A DNA stretch of 64,000 nucleotides from Hymenobacter convexus (lineage in GTDB: Bacteria; Bacteroidota; Bacteroidia; Cytophagales; Hymenobacteraceae): assembly GCF_030580955.1 (NCBI RefSeq), contig NZ_JAUQON010000004.1:1-64000 (forward strand). The letters are read 5' to 3'. Below are positions 16,747-24,492 of the stretch, piece by piece. Position 1 is the stretch's first letter. The number at the start of each line of letters is the position of its first letter. The notes beneath the pieces were generated by a model. The model was not told the origin of the DNA, ran no database searches, and saw only the letters and a list, made by a program, of their open reading frames with translations. A program made the position numbers and the translations under genes.

Positions 16747-16832
16747 GTCATACTGAGCACCGCGAAGGACCTTCTCACGTTTGAGCATTTGGTGCGGGAC
16801 GTGAGAAGGTCCTTCGCTGCGCTCAGGATGAC
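16747..16832. repeat. Palindromic intergenic repeat (CHPERSEG-type element)
   Basis: Imperfect 33-nt inverted repeat (16747-16779 and 16800-16832, 20-nt loop) whose right arm reads GAAGGTCCTTCGCTGCGCTC then AGGATGAC. The reverse complement (GTCATCCTGAGCGCAGCGAA...) is the widespread intergenic repeat whose translation gives CHPERSEG/RFAQDD-like false peptides. It sits between the sugar transferase and mnmA and may double as a transcription terminator. Confidence 0.8.
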
Positions 16833-16851
16833 GAACGATTTGCCAACGGTG

Positions 16852-16859
16852 TACCTTTG
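16852..16859 (+). promoter_or_regulatory. -7 promoter element (TACCTTTG) of mnmA
   Basis: Exact TAnnTTTG match, 48 bp before ATG 16908. No clear -33 element is seen, because the upstream space is taken by the palindromic repeat. Confidence 0.5.
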
Positions 16860-16907
16860 CAGGTGCCGGCCGGAACCTTTCAAGCTCCGGGTGAATTGCA
16901 CCACACT

Positions 16908-18065
16908 ATGAATACCGAAACAAAAGGACGGGTACTAGTCGCCATGAGCGGCGGAATTGACAGCAGCGTGGCCGCCGTGCTCCTGCACGAGCAAGGCTAC
17001 GAAGTGGTTGGGATGACCATGAAAACCTGGGACTATGCCAGCGCCGGCGGCTCCAAAAAGGAAACCGGCTGCTGCTCCCTCGACAGCATCAACGACGCCC
17101 GCGACATTGCCGTGACCCTGGGCTTCCCGCACTACATCATCGACATTCGCGACGAATTCGGTGATTTCGTGATTGATAACTTCACCGACGAATACCTGGC
17201 CGGCCGCACACCCAACCCCTGCGTGCTCTGCAACACCCACATCAAGTGGGACGCCCTGCTGCGCCGCGCCGACCAATTGGGCTGCGAGTTCATCGCCACC
17301 GGCCACTACGCCAACATCCGCAAAGACGCCGAAACCGGCCGCTTCGTGGTGAGCAAAGGGCTCGATGAAAACAAAGACCAAAGCTATGCCTTGTGGGGCG
17401 TGAGCCAGGAGAGCCTGAGCCGCACGCTTTTTCCGCTGGGCGGCATGCGCAAAACCGAGATTTACGATGAAGCCCGCCGGCGCGGCTTCACCGAGCTGGT
17501 GAACAAGCCCGAGAGCTACGAAATCTGCTTCATCCCGGACAATGACTACCGCGGCTTCCTGCGCCGCCGCGTGCCGGGCCTGGAGGCCCGCGTGGCCGGC
17601 GGCAACTTCGTGACCAAAAACGGTCGTGTCATCGGCAAGCACGAGGGCTACCCGTTCTACACCATCGGGCAGCGCAAAGGATTGGGCGTGGCGCTGGGCT
17701 ACCCGGCCTTCGTGCTCGAAATCCGGCCCGATACCAACGAAGTGGTGCTCGGCAACTACGACGAACTGGCCAGCACCGCCACCGTGGTGGGCAAGCTCAA
17801 CATGGGCAAGGAGGCCAGCCTGGCCGGCCGCGGCCTGGTGCCGGCCGTGGTGAAAGTGCGCTACAACCACGACGGCGCCCCGGCGTTTCTGGAAGAAGTG
17901 GACGGCAAAATCCGGGTGTATTTTGAGGAGGCCGTGCACGCCATCACGCCCGGGCAGGCCGCCGTGTTCTACGACGGCAGCGATGTGCTGGGCGGCGGCT
18001 GGATTGAGCGCCACGTAATTGGCGAAATCCCCTTACCTTATGCCGCCGCAACGGCCGGGCAATAA
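16908..18065 (+). CDS. mnmA: tRNA-specific 2-thiouridylase MnmA
   Basis: 385 residues from ATG 16908, the first codon after which the family sequence begins. It carries the PP-loop SGGIDSS (residues 14-20), the catalytic cysteine in NPCVLC (C105) and the second catalytic cysteine in EICFIPD (C207), plus the beta-barrel C-terminal domain with GQAAVFY. The enzyme adds sulphur at position 2 of U34 in tRNA-Lys, -Glu and -Gln via an adenylated intermediate and a persulphide on the second cysteine. The length matches the family. A lipoprotein gene starts 34 bp after the stop. Confidence 0.97.
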   Translation: MNTETKGRVLVAMSGGIDSSVAAVLLHEQGYEVVGMTMKTWDYASAGGSKKETGCCSLDSINDARDIAVTLGFPHYIIDIRDEFGDFVIDNFTDEYLAGRTPNPCVLCNTHIKWDALLRRADQLGCEFIATGHYANIRKDAETGRFVVSKGLDENKDQSYALWGVSQESLSRTLFPLGGMRKTEIYDEARRRGFTELVNKPESYEICFIPDNDYRGFLRRRVPGLEARVAGGNFVTKNGRVIGKHEGYPFYTIGQRKGLGVALGYPAFVLEIRPDTNEVVLGNYDELASTATVVGKLNMGKEASLAGRGLVPAVVKVRYNHDGAPAFLEEVDGKIRVYFEEAVHAITPGQAAVFYDGSDVLGGGWIERHVIGEIPLPYAAATAGQ

Positions 18066-18099
18066 GGCGCGTTATTCCTCTTTTTCTACTTCCTTCCCT

Positions 18100-18921
18100 A
18101 TGCACTCACCGCTTCTCCGCTGGCTTCATAAGTTTATCGACAGGCGCCGGGCCCTGGCCGTTGTTGCCTGCGCACTGGCCACCGGCGTGGCGGGGTGCAA
18201 AAATGACACGGAAGCCATTCCTGACACCGGAGCCGGTTATTATCCCATCGCCGTGGGCAACTACTGGACCTATGCCGTGGCCGACAGCACCTGGAGCCAG
18301 GCCTTGGCTTCGGGCAATTCACTCGCGACGCCGAGCGTACTCACCGTAAGCAACTACCAGTTCAAGGAAACCATCACGGACGTTTTCACAGACGCGAGCG
18401 GGCAGCCGGCCTACCGGCTGGTGCGCTCCAAGATGGGCCCCAATACGACCAGCTTCCGCGACGACAGTGTATTTGTGCTCACGGCCAACGCCAATTTCGT
18501 GGCACTCAACCGCAACAACGCCAAAACCGCCGAGCTCATTTTCCCGGTGCGGCAGGGGCGCTCCTGGAACCTCAACGCGTTCAACAACATCGATACCACC
18601 TTCCTGGCCGAAACCCGGCAGTACAGCCGGGTGGGGCTGCCCTTCACCACGGGCGGTGGCACCTCGGGCCTGCCCGTGAAGGCATACGAGCCCACCGTGA
18701 CGGTGAACAACACCGGCACGGCCGCCGAAAATAGCGCCCTCAAGCGCAGGGGCTACCAGCAGGTGTTTGCCAAAGGGGTGGGGCCGGTGCTGCGGCGTCG
18801 CTTCTTTTTCGCCAATTTCTATATCAATAACACCGTTACCCAAAGAGTGGACTATTACGACAGCAACTACTTTCTGGCCACTTCCCGGCGCGAAACGCTG
18901 ATTGACTACCGCACCCGTTAG
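18100..18921 (+). CDS. Predicted lipoprotein of unknown function
   Basis: 273 residues from ATG 18100. The N-terminus has a basic stretch (FIDRRRAL) and a hydrophobic segment ending VAGC, a lipobox with the cysteine at about residue 33. The mature part opens with GAGYYPIAVGNYWTYAV, a pattern common in Bacteroidota lipoproteins with a calycin-like beta barrel, and is beta-rich with many aromatic residues. The frame starts earlier at 18019 inside mnmA but those residues do not form a signal. It lies 34 bp after mnmA and 45 bp before the subtilisin gene on the same strand, so the three may be transcribed together. No specific role can be given. Confidence 0.88.
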   Translation: MHSPLLRWLHKFIDRRRALAVVACALATGVAGCKNDTEAIPDTGAGYYPIAVGNYWTYAVADSTWSQALASGNSLATPSVLTVSNYQFKETITDVFTDASGQPAYRLVRSKMGPNTTSFRDDSVFVLTANANFVALNRNNAKTAELIFPVRQGRSWNLNAFNNIDTTFLAETRQYSRVGLPFTTGGGTSGLPVKAYEPTVTVNNTGTAAENSALKRRGYQQVFAKGVGPVLRRRFFFANFYINNTVTQRVDYYDSNYFLATSRRETLIDYRTR

Positions 18922-18966
18922 CCGCTGCGCACCACGCATTATTTTGAAAGCCTAAGGGTTATTTTC

Positions 18967-20655
18967 ATGAGTTTGATGTCAAAATGGCTGCTGCTGACGC
19001 TGGTCGTGGCCGGTGTGAATGGGCTGGCAGCGCCGCAGGCGCAAGCCCAGGGCCAGGTGCGTCGGCACTTGGTGTACTTGCGCGACAAAACCGGCACGCC
19101 GTATTCCGTGACGCAGCCCCAGGCATTTCTGTCGGCCCGCTCGGTGGCGCGGCGCACGCGGCAGGGCATTGCGGTGCTCCCGCGCGACCTGCCCGTGAAC
19201 CCGGCCTACGTCACCCAAATCAGCAGCGTGGCCGGCAGTCCCCGCATCGTCTACACGTCGCGGTGGTTTAATGCCGTGGTGGTTTCCTGCGATTCGGCCA
19301 CGCTGGGCCGCATTCAGGCCTTGCCCATCGTGCGCACCGCCACCACTCTGAACCGCGGTTACCAGGCCCCGGTGCCCCACCCATCGCCGGTGCAGGCCCC
19401 GCCGCTGGTGAACCGTACCCTGGCCACCCGGGCCCAGTACGGCCCGGCCTACCGCCAGAACCTGCAAATCGGGGTCACGGCCATGCACGACGCCGGTTTC
19501 CGAGGCGATGGCATGCACATTGCCGTCTTCGATGCCGGCTTCCCCGGCGTCGACCAGATTGCGGCCCTGCAGCCCGTTTATCTGGAAAACCGGCTGGCGG
19601 CCACTCGCAACTTTGTGGATGGCAACAAGAGCGTGTACACCCGCGACAACCACGGCACCAACTGCGTATCGGCCATTGCGGCCAGTCAATCGGGCTTTTA
19701 CATTGGCTCGGCGCCCAAAGCCACGTTCCACCTGTGCATCACCGAAGATGCTGGCTCGGAGCATCCTATTGAGGAAGCCAACTGGCTGGCGGCGGCCGAA
19801 TACGCCGATTCGGCCGGGGTCGACGTCATCAGTTCTTCGCTGGGCTATACCACGTTCGATGCGCCCTCGCCCTCCTACAGCTACGCCGACATGAACGGCC
19901 GCACGGCCATCAGCACGCGGGCGGCCACCTTTGCGGCGCGGGTGGGCATGCTGGTGGTGAGCGCCGCCGGCAACGAGGGCGACGACCCCTGGCACTACAT
20001 CTCGGCCCCGGCCGATGCCGACTCTATTGTGTCCGTCGCGGCCGTTGATTCGCTGGGCAATCGCGCCTATTTCAGCTCCTACGGGCCATCGTCGGACGGG
20101 CGCACCAAGCCTACGCTGGCCGCCATGGGCCTGGCCGCGGCGGTGCTGGGGCCCAATGGCGCGGCTTTTCGGGGCAGCGGCACGTCGTATGCCTGCCCCA
20201 TTCTGGCAGGCATGGTGGCCGGCTTCTGGCAGGCCAACCCCACGCTCACGGCCCAACAGGTCATCGTGGCCCTGCGCAGCACGGCCTCGCAGGCCAACAA
20301 CCCCGACAACGAGCTGGGCTACGGCATTCCCAATTTCGTGACGGCCTATAACGCCCTGCATCCCAATGCGCCCTTGGCGGCCAAGGCCGAAGCGTCGGCC
20401 GCCGAAACCCTGGGCCTGTACCCCAACCCCAGCGGCGACGGGCCGCTCACGCTGGTGCTGCCGGCCGTGCTGCAGGGCCGCCCCTTGCGCGTGCGTGTGC
20501 TCGACGCGCGGGGCGCCGTGGTGCAGCAAGAGCAGCTGCCGGCCACCCGCGGCGCCGAAGTATCCTTGCGAACGGCCCGGCTGGCCAGGGGCGTTTACAC
20601 CTGCGAAGTGAGTGCCGGCACCACCCTGAAGACGGTGAAATTCACCCAGCAATAG
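18967..20655 (+). CDS. Secreted subtilisin-family (S8) serine protease with T9SS sorting domain
   Basis: 562 residues from ATG 18967 (ATG 18976 is an alternative); signal peptide WLLLTLVVAGVNGLAAPQAQAQ. The catalytic triad is visible: Asp in IAVFDAGFPG (about residue 188), His in DNHGTNCVSAIA (about 228) and Ser in GSGTSYACPILAGM (about 406), with the oxyanion Asn in SAAGNEGDD. An N-terminal propeptide (about 25-150) precedes it. The last 75 residues (LGLYPNPSGDGPLTLVL...LKTVKFTQQ) are a T9SS type A sorting domain. With the M43 enzymes this is the fourth T9SS-exported peptidase in the window. Confidence 0.94.
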   Translation: MSLMSKWLLLTLVVAGVNGLAAPQAQAQGQVRRHLVYLRDKTGTPYSVTQPQAFLSARSVARRTRQGIAVLPRDLPVNPAYVTQISSVAGSPRIVYTSRWFNAVVVSCDSATLGRIQALPIVRTATTLNRGYQAPVPHPSPVQAPPLVNRTLATRAQYGPAYRQNLQIGVTAMHDAGFRGDGMHIAVFDAGFPGVDQIAALQPVYLENRLAATRNFVDGNKSVYTRDNHGTNCVSAIAASQSGFYIGSAPKATFHLCITEDAGSEHPIEEANWLAAAEYADSAGVDVISSSLGYTTFDAPSPSYSYADMNGRTAISTRAATFAARVGMLVVSAAGNEGDDPWHYISAPADADSIVSVAAVDSLGNRAYFSSYGPSSDGRTKPTLAAMGLAAAVLGPNGAAFRGSGTSYACPILAGMVAGFWQANPTLTAQQVIVALRSTASQANNPDNELGYGIPNFVTAYNALHPNAPLAAKAEASAAETLGLYPNPSGDGPLTLVLPAVLQGRPLRVRVLDARGAVVQQEQLPATRGAEVSLRTARLARGVYTCEVSAGTTLKTVKFTQQ

Positions 20656-20673
20656 CCTCATCATAAGCCTTCT

Positions 20674-20702
20674 AAAAAAGCTCCTTCGAGGGAGCTTTTT
20701 TT
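20674..20702 (+). terminator. Terminator after the subtilisin gene
   Basis: 11-bp stem (20674-20684 with 20691-20701, loop TTCGAG) followed by T-run, 18 bp after the stop. Confidence 0.88.
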
Positions 20703-20726
20703 ATGCCATATTACGGGCATATTGGC

Positions 20727-20757
20727 TTGTTTTTGAGGAGGATAATTCGTAATTTTA
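20727..20757 (+). promoter_or_regulatory. Putative promoter: TTG-N20-TAATTTTA
   Basis: A -33-like TTG (20727-20729) is 20 nt from TAATTTTA (20750-20757), which matches TAnnTTTG except at the last base. It precedes the zinc-ribbon gene at 20790. Confidence 0.4.
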
Positions 20758-20789
20758 AAGCATCAATTCACCCGTTTGATTGCAGGATA

Positions 20790-21113
20790 ATGTTGCAGAT
20801 GATGACCACCAAGCGCATTGGGCGCCGCCAGTTTCACTTCACCGTGGAGGGCAGTAATTTTCACGAAACCGTGGCCGAATACGACCGGCTGAGCTTCCCC
20901 GACGTGGCCGCCTGCGGCCTCTGCGGCTCCGATAACCTCGACCTGACCAGCCGCGTGGCGCAGGGCAAATACAAGTACACCTCGGTGAAATGCCTCTCGT
21001 GCCGCGCCGACCTCACCTTCGGCAAAAACAAGGACGACGACCAGAGCTACTTTTTGCGCCGCAAGGAAACGGGTGAGCTGGACTGGCGTGCCATGGACAA
21101 AGTCGATAAATAA
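20790..21113 (+). CDS. Small zinc-ribbon protein
   Basis: 107 residues from ATG 20790 (ATG 20799 or 20802 also possible). Two CxxC pairs, CGLCGSDN and CLSCRADL, about 30 residues apart form a probable four-cysteine zinc ribbon. The rest is charged and ends DWRAMDKVDK. It starts downstream of a plausible promoter and is closed by a hairpin, so it looks monocistronic. The upstream part of the open frame (20703-20789) reads through the terminator and promoter and is not considered coding. No function can be assigned; nucleic-acid binding would be a guess. Confidence 0.82.
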   Translation: MLQMMTTKRIGRRQFHFTVEGSNFHETVAEYDRLSFPDVAACGLCGSDNLDLTSRVAQGKYKYTSVKCLSCRADLTFGKNKDDDQSYFLRRKETGELDWRAMDKVDK

Positions 21114-21143
21114 CCCTTTCGCCCACCAGGCGGTTTGTAGTCC

Positions 21144-21175
21144 AGAACGGCATCTCCGACAAGGGATGCCGTTCT
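21144..21175 (+). terminator. Probable terminator after the zinc-ribbon gene
   Basis: 11-bp perfect stem (21144-21154 with 21165-21175), 10-nt loop, followed by a short T-rich tail TTGTT. Confidence 0.65.
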
Positions 21176-21273
21176 TTGTTCATAAATGGAGCGGTTTGCA
21201 GGCCCGGCGCCGTGTTTGGCGAGTGGGTGAACCTGACAAGTTAGCTCCGCCAACCTCCGTTTCAGCCTCGCTT

Positions 21274-21870
21274 ATGTTTACCGGAATTATTGAAGCCCTC
21301 GGCACCATTGTGGCCGTTCAAGACGAAGGCACCAACCGCCATTTCACGGTGGCTTCGCCCTTCGCCGCCGAATTAAAAATTGACCAAAGCGTGGCCCACG
21401 ACGGCGTGTGTCTCACCGTGGTGGCCGTGGATGCGGCGGCCGGCACGCACGTCGTGACCGCCATCGATGAAACGCTGCGCGTGACCAACTTGAACCAGTG
21501 GACGCCCGGCCGCCACGTGAACCTGGAGCGCTGCCTGGCCGCCAACGGCCGCTTCGACGGCCACATCGTGCAGGGCCACGTCGACGCCACGGCCACTTGC
21601 GCCAGCGTGACCGACCAGCAGGGCTCCTGGCTGTTTCGGTTTCAGCACGCGCCCGGCCCCAGCCGTCTCACCGTCGAGAAAGGCTCCATTTGCGTGAATG
21701 GCACCAGTCTGACGTGCTTCGACAGTACCGACGACGGCTTCACCGTGGCCATCATCCCGTATACCTACGAGCACACCAGCTTTCAGCAGCTGCAAGCCGG
21801 CGAAACCGTAAATCTGGAGTTCGACATCGTGGGCAAGTACGTGGCCAAGCTGCTGGGCAAAACGGCCTGA
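21274..21870 (+). CDS. ribE: Riboflavin synthase (alpha chain)
   Basis: 198 residues from ATG 21274 (MFTGIIEALGTI, the canonical family start; the open frame from 21073 is not used). Two lumazine-binding repeats are visible, the first MFTGIIE...VAHDGVCLTV and the second GHIVQGHVDATA...VEKGSICVNGTSLT. The enzyme converts two 6,7-dimethyl-8-ribityllumazine molecules to riboflavin and the pyrimidine precursor. No FMN riboswitch is recognisable in the 160 bp upstream and no other riboflavin gene is close. Called ribE here; some schemes use ribC. Confidence 0.95.
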   Translation: MFTGIIEALGTIVAVQDEGTNRHFTVASPFAAELKIDQSVAHDGVCLTVVAVDAAAGTHVVTAIDETLRVTNLNQWTPGRHVNLERCLAANGRFDGHIVQGHVDATATCASVTDQQGSWLFRFQHAPGPSRLTVEKGSICVNGTSLTCFDSTDDGFTVAIIPYTYEHTSFQQLQAGETVNLEFDIVGKYVAKLLGKTA

Positions 21871-21927
21871 CAACTTCGGCCGGCGACTGCGTAGGAAAAT
21901 AATCTTCCACGTAAGTCCTTTCGCATC

Positions 21928-22128
21928 ATGTCTAAACGCGAATTATTGGAACCCCACGAGGGTGATAAGCGCTACGTTCGGCGCGACGATGACGGTCAGA
22001 TTGAGCAGTCCGTCGAACTCCACAAATCTTTGTCGAGAGACGACCGCCACAATTCCAAAAAGACCAGCAAGCCCGGCGACGGCGACCGGGGCGACGGCCA
22101 CACGGGCAACCGCCAGCCGGCCGAATAA
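21928..22128 (+). CDS. Small hydrophilic protein
   Basis: 66 residues, very charged and probably disordered (RYVRRDDDGQIEQSVELHKS, then SKKTSKPGDGDRGDGHTGN). It has an ATG start 57 bp after riboflavin synthase and is followed by a strong terminator, which supports a real gene. No homologue family or function is recognised. Confidence 0.65.
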   Translation: MSKRELLEPHEGDKRYVRRDDDGQIEQSVELHKSLSRDDRHNSKKTSKPGDGDRGDGHTGNRQPAE

Positions 22129-22140
22129 ACCTCTTGAATG

Positions 22141-22172
22141 AATAAGCCCGCAGTTAATCCTGCGGGCTTATT
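22141..22172. terminator. Bidirectional terminator overlapping the end of the oxidoreductase gene
   Basis: 13-bp perfect core stem (22141-22153 with 22160-22172, loop TTAATC), extendable on both sides by AT pairs. The minus-strand stop codon at 22154 lies in the loop. Confidence 0.9.
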
Positions 22173-22768
22173 TTCATTCTGGGCATAAGCACTGATGGCT
22201 TTTCAGGGCTGCTTTTGTTGCCTTGAAAAAACACTTTGGCCCGCTCCAGAGCCTGTTTATCGTCCTGTATGTCGTTGGGTCGCGAGCCGGTGCCGTAGAG
22301 CAGGCCGCCCCACGTCATGCGCAAGTAGTTGGCAGTGAGCATGAGCGACTGCTCCAGCGGATTGGTTTCGGACTGGTCGCCGCTACTCACTACTATGCTC
22401 CACAGGGTTTTGCGGCGCATTTGCTCCCGAAAATCAAGGTTGGGGGTGCGTAGCCACGCGCTCCAGTAATCGAGGTAGTGCTTGGCGTGCACGGGCAGGC
22501 TGTACCAGTAGAGGGGCGCCACTAGCACTAGGTCGGTGCAGTCCAAAGTAGCTTCCAGCAACACCTGGGCATTGCCGATGGGCTGCGGATAGGGCGTGTG
22601 GTGGCGCATATCCACGAAGTAGGGCAGCGGATAATCTTGCAGATGCAGCCACTGCTGGGTGGCATTTTGGGGCAAATGGTGGGCGGCGCAGTAGGCCAGC
22701 TGCTCACTGTTGCCCATGCGACGAGTGCTGGACAATAAGAATAAGAATCGTCGCGCGGCAGTATCCAT
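22154..22768 (-). CDS. NAD(P)H-dependent FMN oxidoreductase, flavodoxin-like fold
   Basis: 204 residues from ATG 22768 (MDTAARRFLFLLSSTRRMGNSE). The flavodoxin-like/NADPH-dependent FMN reductase features are an N-terminal strand, SSTRRMGNSE (phosphate-binding loop), LVLVAPLYWYSLPVHAKHYLDYW and VVSSGDQ. The cytoplasmic enzyme probably reduces quinones or nitro compounds; the substrate is unknown. The stop lies inside the terminator loop. The start is only 10 bp from the stop of the PAP2 gene upstream, so they are an operon. Confidence 0.86.
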   Translation of the reverse strand: MDTAARRFLFLLSSTRRMGNSEQLAYCAAHHLPQNATQQWLHLQDYPLPYFVDMRHHTPYPQPIGNAQVLLEATLDCTDLVLVAPLYWYSLPVHAKHYLDYWSAWLRTPNLDFREQMRRKTLWSIVVSSGDQSETNPLEQSLMLTANYLRMTWGGLLYGTGSRPNDIQDDKQALERAKVFFQGNKSSPEKPSVLMPRMKISPQD

Positions 22769-22778
22769 TTGCAGAAAA

Positions 22779-23384
22779 TTATACTCGGGCGGGCCACCAC
22801 CGGAGGGCAAGGTGCTGATAAGTGAGGGCCGCCCCCCAGCCCAGCAAGGCGCCAATGGCGGCTCCTCCAAGCACATCAGTGGGATAATGAGCCCCAAGGT
22901 ACATCCGGCTGTACGATAGTAAAACAGTCCAACTAAATAGGGCGATTTTTATTTTTTGGAACCGGCCCGCCGGTAGCACTACGGTCAGGAAAACGGCCAG
23001 GGCCATGGAGTTGGCGGCGTGCGATGACAAAAAGCCAAACTGCCCGCCGCAGCCATCGGGCAGGTGCAACTGGGCAAACAGGGCAGCGTCGTGGCAGGGG
23101 CGGGGCCGCCCGAAAAACGGCTTAAACAGTCGGCTGGTGATGCTGTCGGCCAGCGCCACGGCCGTCACCACCAGCGGCAGCAGCAGCCAGGCCCGCCGCC
23201 GAAAATGGTAGATGAGCCAGCCAATGAGCACGGCATACACCGGGAACCACACCAACCGATTGGAGGCGAGCACCATCACGGTATCGAGCGCCGGGAAATT
23301 AGCGCGGTTGATGGCCAAAAGCACGGCCCGGTCCAACGCCTTTATCGAATCGAGGAATGAGTGATTATTAGTGAGAAAAAGCAT
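22779..23384 (-). CDS. PAP2-family membrane phosphatase
   Basis: 201 residues from ATG 23384 with about five to six transmembrane helices. The three phosphatase motifs are present: KPFFGRPRP (KxxxxxxRP), SSHAANS (variant of PSGH with the catalytic histidine) and SRMYLGAHYPTDVLGG (SRxxxxxHxxxD). Enzymes of this group dephosphorylate undecaprenyl pyrophosphate or other lipid phosphates at the membrane. The PSGH motif being SSHA is a tolerated variant. It is 52 bp downstream of hemF and directly before the oxidoreductase gene on the same strand. Confidence 0.9.
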   Translation of the reverse strand: MLFLTNNHSFLDSIKALDRAVLLAINRANFPALDTVMVLASNRLVWFPVYAVLIGWLIYHFRRRAWLLLPLVVTAVALADSITSRLFKPFFGRPRPCHDAALFAQLHLPDGCGGQFGFLSSHAANSMALAVFLTVVLPAGRFQKIKIALFSWTVLLSYSRMYLGAHYPTDVLGGAAIGALLGWGAALTYQHLALRWWPARV

Positions 23385-23436
23385 TTATTGACAACCGAAT
23401 TACGTTTTTACTCACCACTCCATTATTCGCCCCAAG

Positions 23437-24393
23437 CTACACCCAATCAACGCCTTGGCGCAGCCAAGCCAGCGTGTCGGCCTCGGGGGTGCCGGGGGCG
23501 GGCGGGGCGGGGTTGTAGGCCCAGCCGGTGCGCGGGGGCAGGCTCATGAGGATTGATTCGGTGCGGCCGCCGGTTTCGAGGCCGAAGCGGGTGCCCCGGT
23601 CAAAGGCCAGGTTGAACTCGGCGTAGCGGGCCCGGCGCAGGCTTTGCCAGGCTTCTTCGCGCTCGCCATAGGGCAGGGCTTCGTTTTCGGCCATTATTTC
23701 GGTGTAGAAAGGGCCGAACAACTCGGCCACGTCGCGCATGAAGGCAAACAGCGCTTCGGCCGTGCCGTCGGGGCCCACAGTGAGGCGGTCGTAGAAAATA
23801 CCGCCCACGCCGCGCGTTTCCTGGCGGTGGGGCAGGTAAAAATAGGTGTCGGCCCAGCGGGTAAATTTGGGGTAGTAGGCGGGGTTGTGGCGGTCGCACA
23901 CGGCGCGCAGCCGCTCATGAAAGCGCCGGGCTTGGCCCTCGTCCACGTAAATCGGCGTCAAATCGATGCCGCCGCCGAACCACGCCTCGCCGTTGCCGGC
24001 CTCGAAATACCGCACGTTCATGTGGATGATGGGCACGCGCGGGCTGCGCGGGTGCAGCACCACGCTCACCCCGGTGGCGTAGAAATGCGGGTCGGGCATG
24101 TGCAGCTGGCGGGCGGCGGCCTCGCTCATGCTGCCCCACACAGCCGAGAAGCCAACGCCGCCTTTTTCCAGGATGCGCCCGTGCTCCAGCACTTTGGAGC
24201 GGCCGCCCCCGCCGCCTTCGCGCTGCCAGGCATCGGTGAGGAAGTGGGCGGAGCTGGCGTCGGCCGTTTCCAGCTGCTGGCACAGGCGCAGCTGAAAGTC
24301 GGCCAGCCAGGCTTCGATTTCGGGCCGGATGGTGGGAGAGGAAGCAGGCAGCACAGAAGAATTCACCACGGAAAGCACGCAAAGGTTGGCCAA
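23437..24393 (-). CDS. hemF: Coproporphyrinogen III oxidase, oxygen-dependent
   Basis: 318 residues if TTG 24393 is used; GTG 24366 or 24354 would remove 9-13 residues of non-conserved N-terminus, and no ATG exists near the start. Family sequence is continuous: REGGGGGRSKVLEHGRILEKGGV, FYATGVSVVLHPRSPRVPIIHMNVRYFE, WFGGGIDLTPIY, KFTRWADTYFYLPHR, YAEFNLAFDRGTRFGLETGGR and SLPPRTGWAYNP. The enzyme decarboxylates two propionates of coproporphyrinogen III to vinyl groups using oxygen, in haem synthesis. Its promoter lies face to face with that of the E1 gene. Confidence 0.95.
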   Translation of the reverse strand: MANLCVLSVVNSSVLPASSPTIRPEIEAWLADFQLRLCQQLETADASSAHFLTDAWQREGGGGGRSKVLEHGRILEKGGVGFSAVWGSMSEAAARQLHMPDPHFYATGVSVVLHPRSPRVPIIHMNVRYFEAGNGEAWFGGGIDLTPIYVDEGQARRFHERLRAVCDRHNPAYYPKFTRWADTYFYLPHRQETRGVGGIFYDRLTVGPDGTAEALFAFMRDVAELFGPFYTEIMAENEALPYGEREEAWQSLRRARYAEFNLAFDRGTRFGLETGGRTESILMSLPPRTGWAYNPAPPAPGTPEADTLAWLRQGVDWV

Positions 24394-24436
24394 TAATGCC
24401 GCGCCGGATGAAATGATGCGCCCGGAGAAGCTCCGG

Positions 24437-24444
24437 CAAAGATA
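24437..24444 (-). promoter_or_regulatory. -7 promoter element (TATCTTTG) of hemF
   Basis: Exact TAnnTTTG match on the minus strand; transcription would start near 24430, 37 nt before TTG 24393. It is 17 bp from the divergent element at 24462-24469. Confidence 0.6.
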
Positions 24445-24461
24445 CGGCCGCCCGCCGGGCG

Positions 24462-24469
24462 TACTTTTG
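24462..24469 (+). promoter_or_regulatory. -7 promoter element (TACTTTTG) of the E1 gene
   Basis: Exact TAnnTTTG match; predicted leader of about 18 nt before ATG 24493. The -33 regions of the two divergent promoters overlap the opposite -7 elements. Confidence 0.6.
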
Positions 24470-24492
24470 CAGTCTCACCCGTTTCGCCGCTA

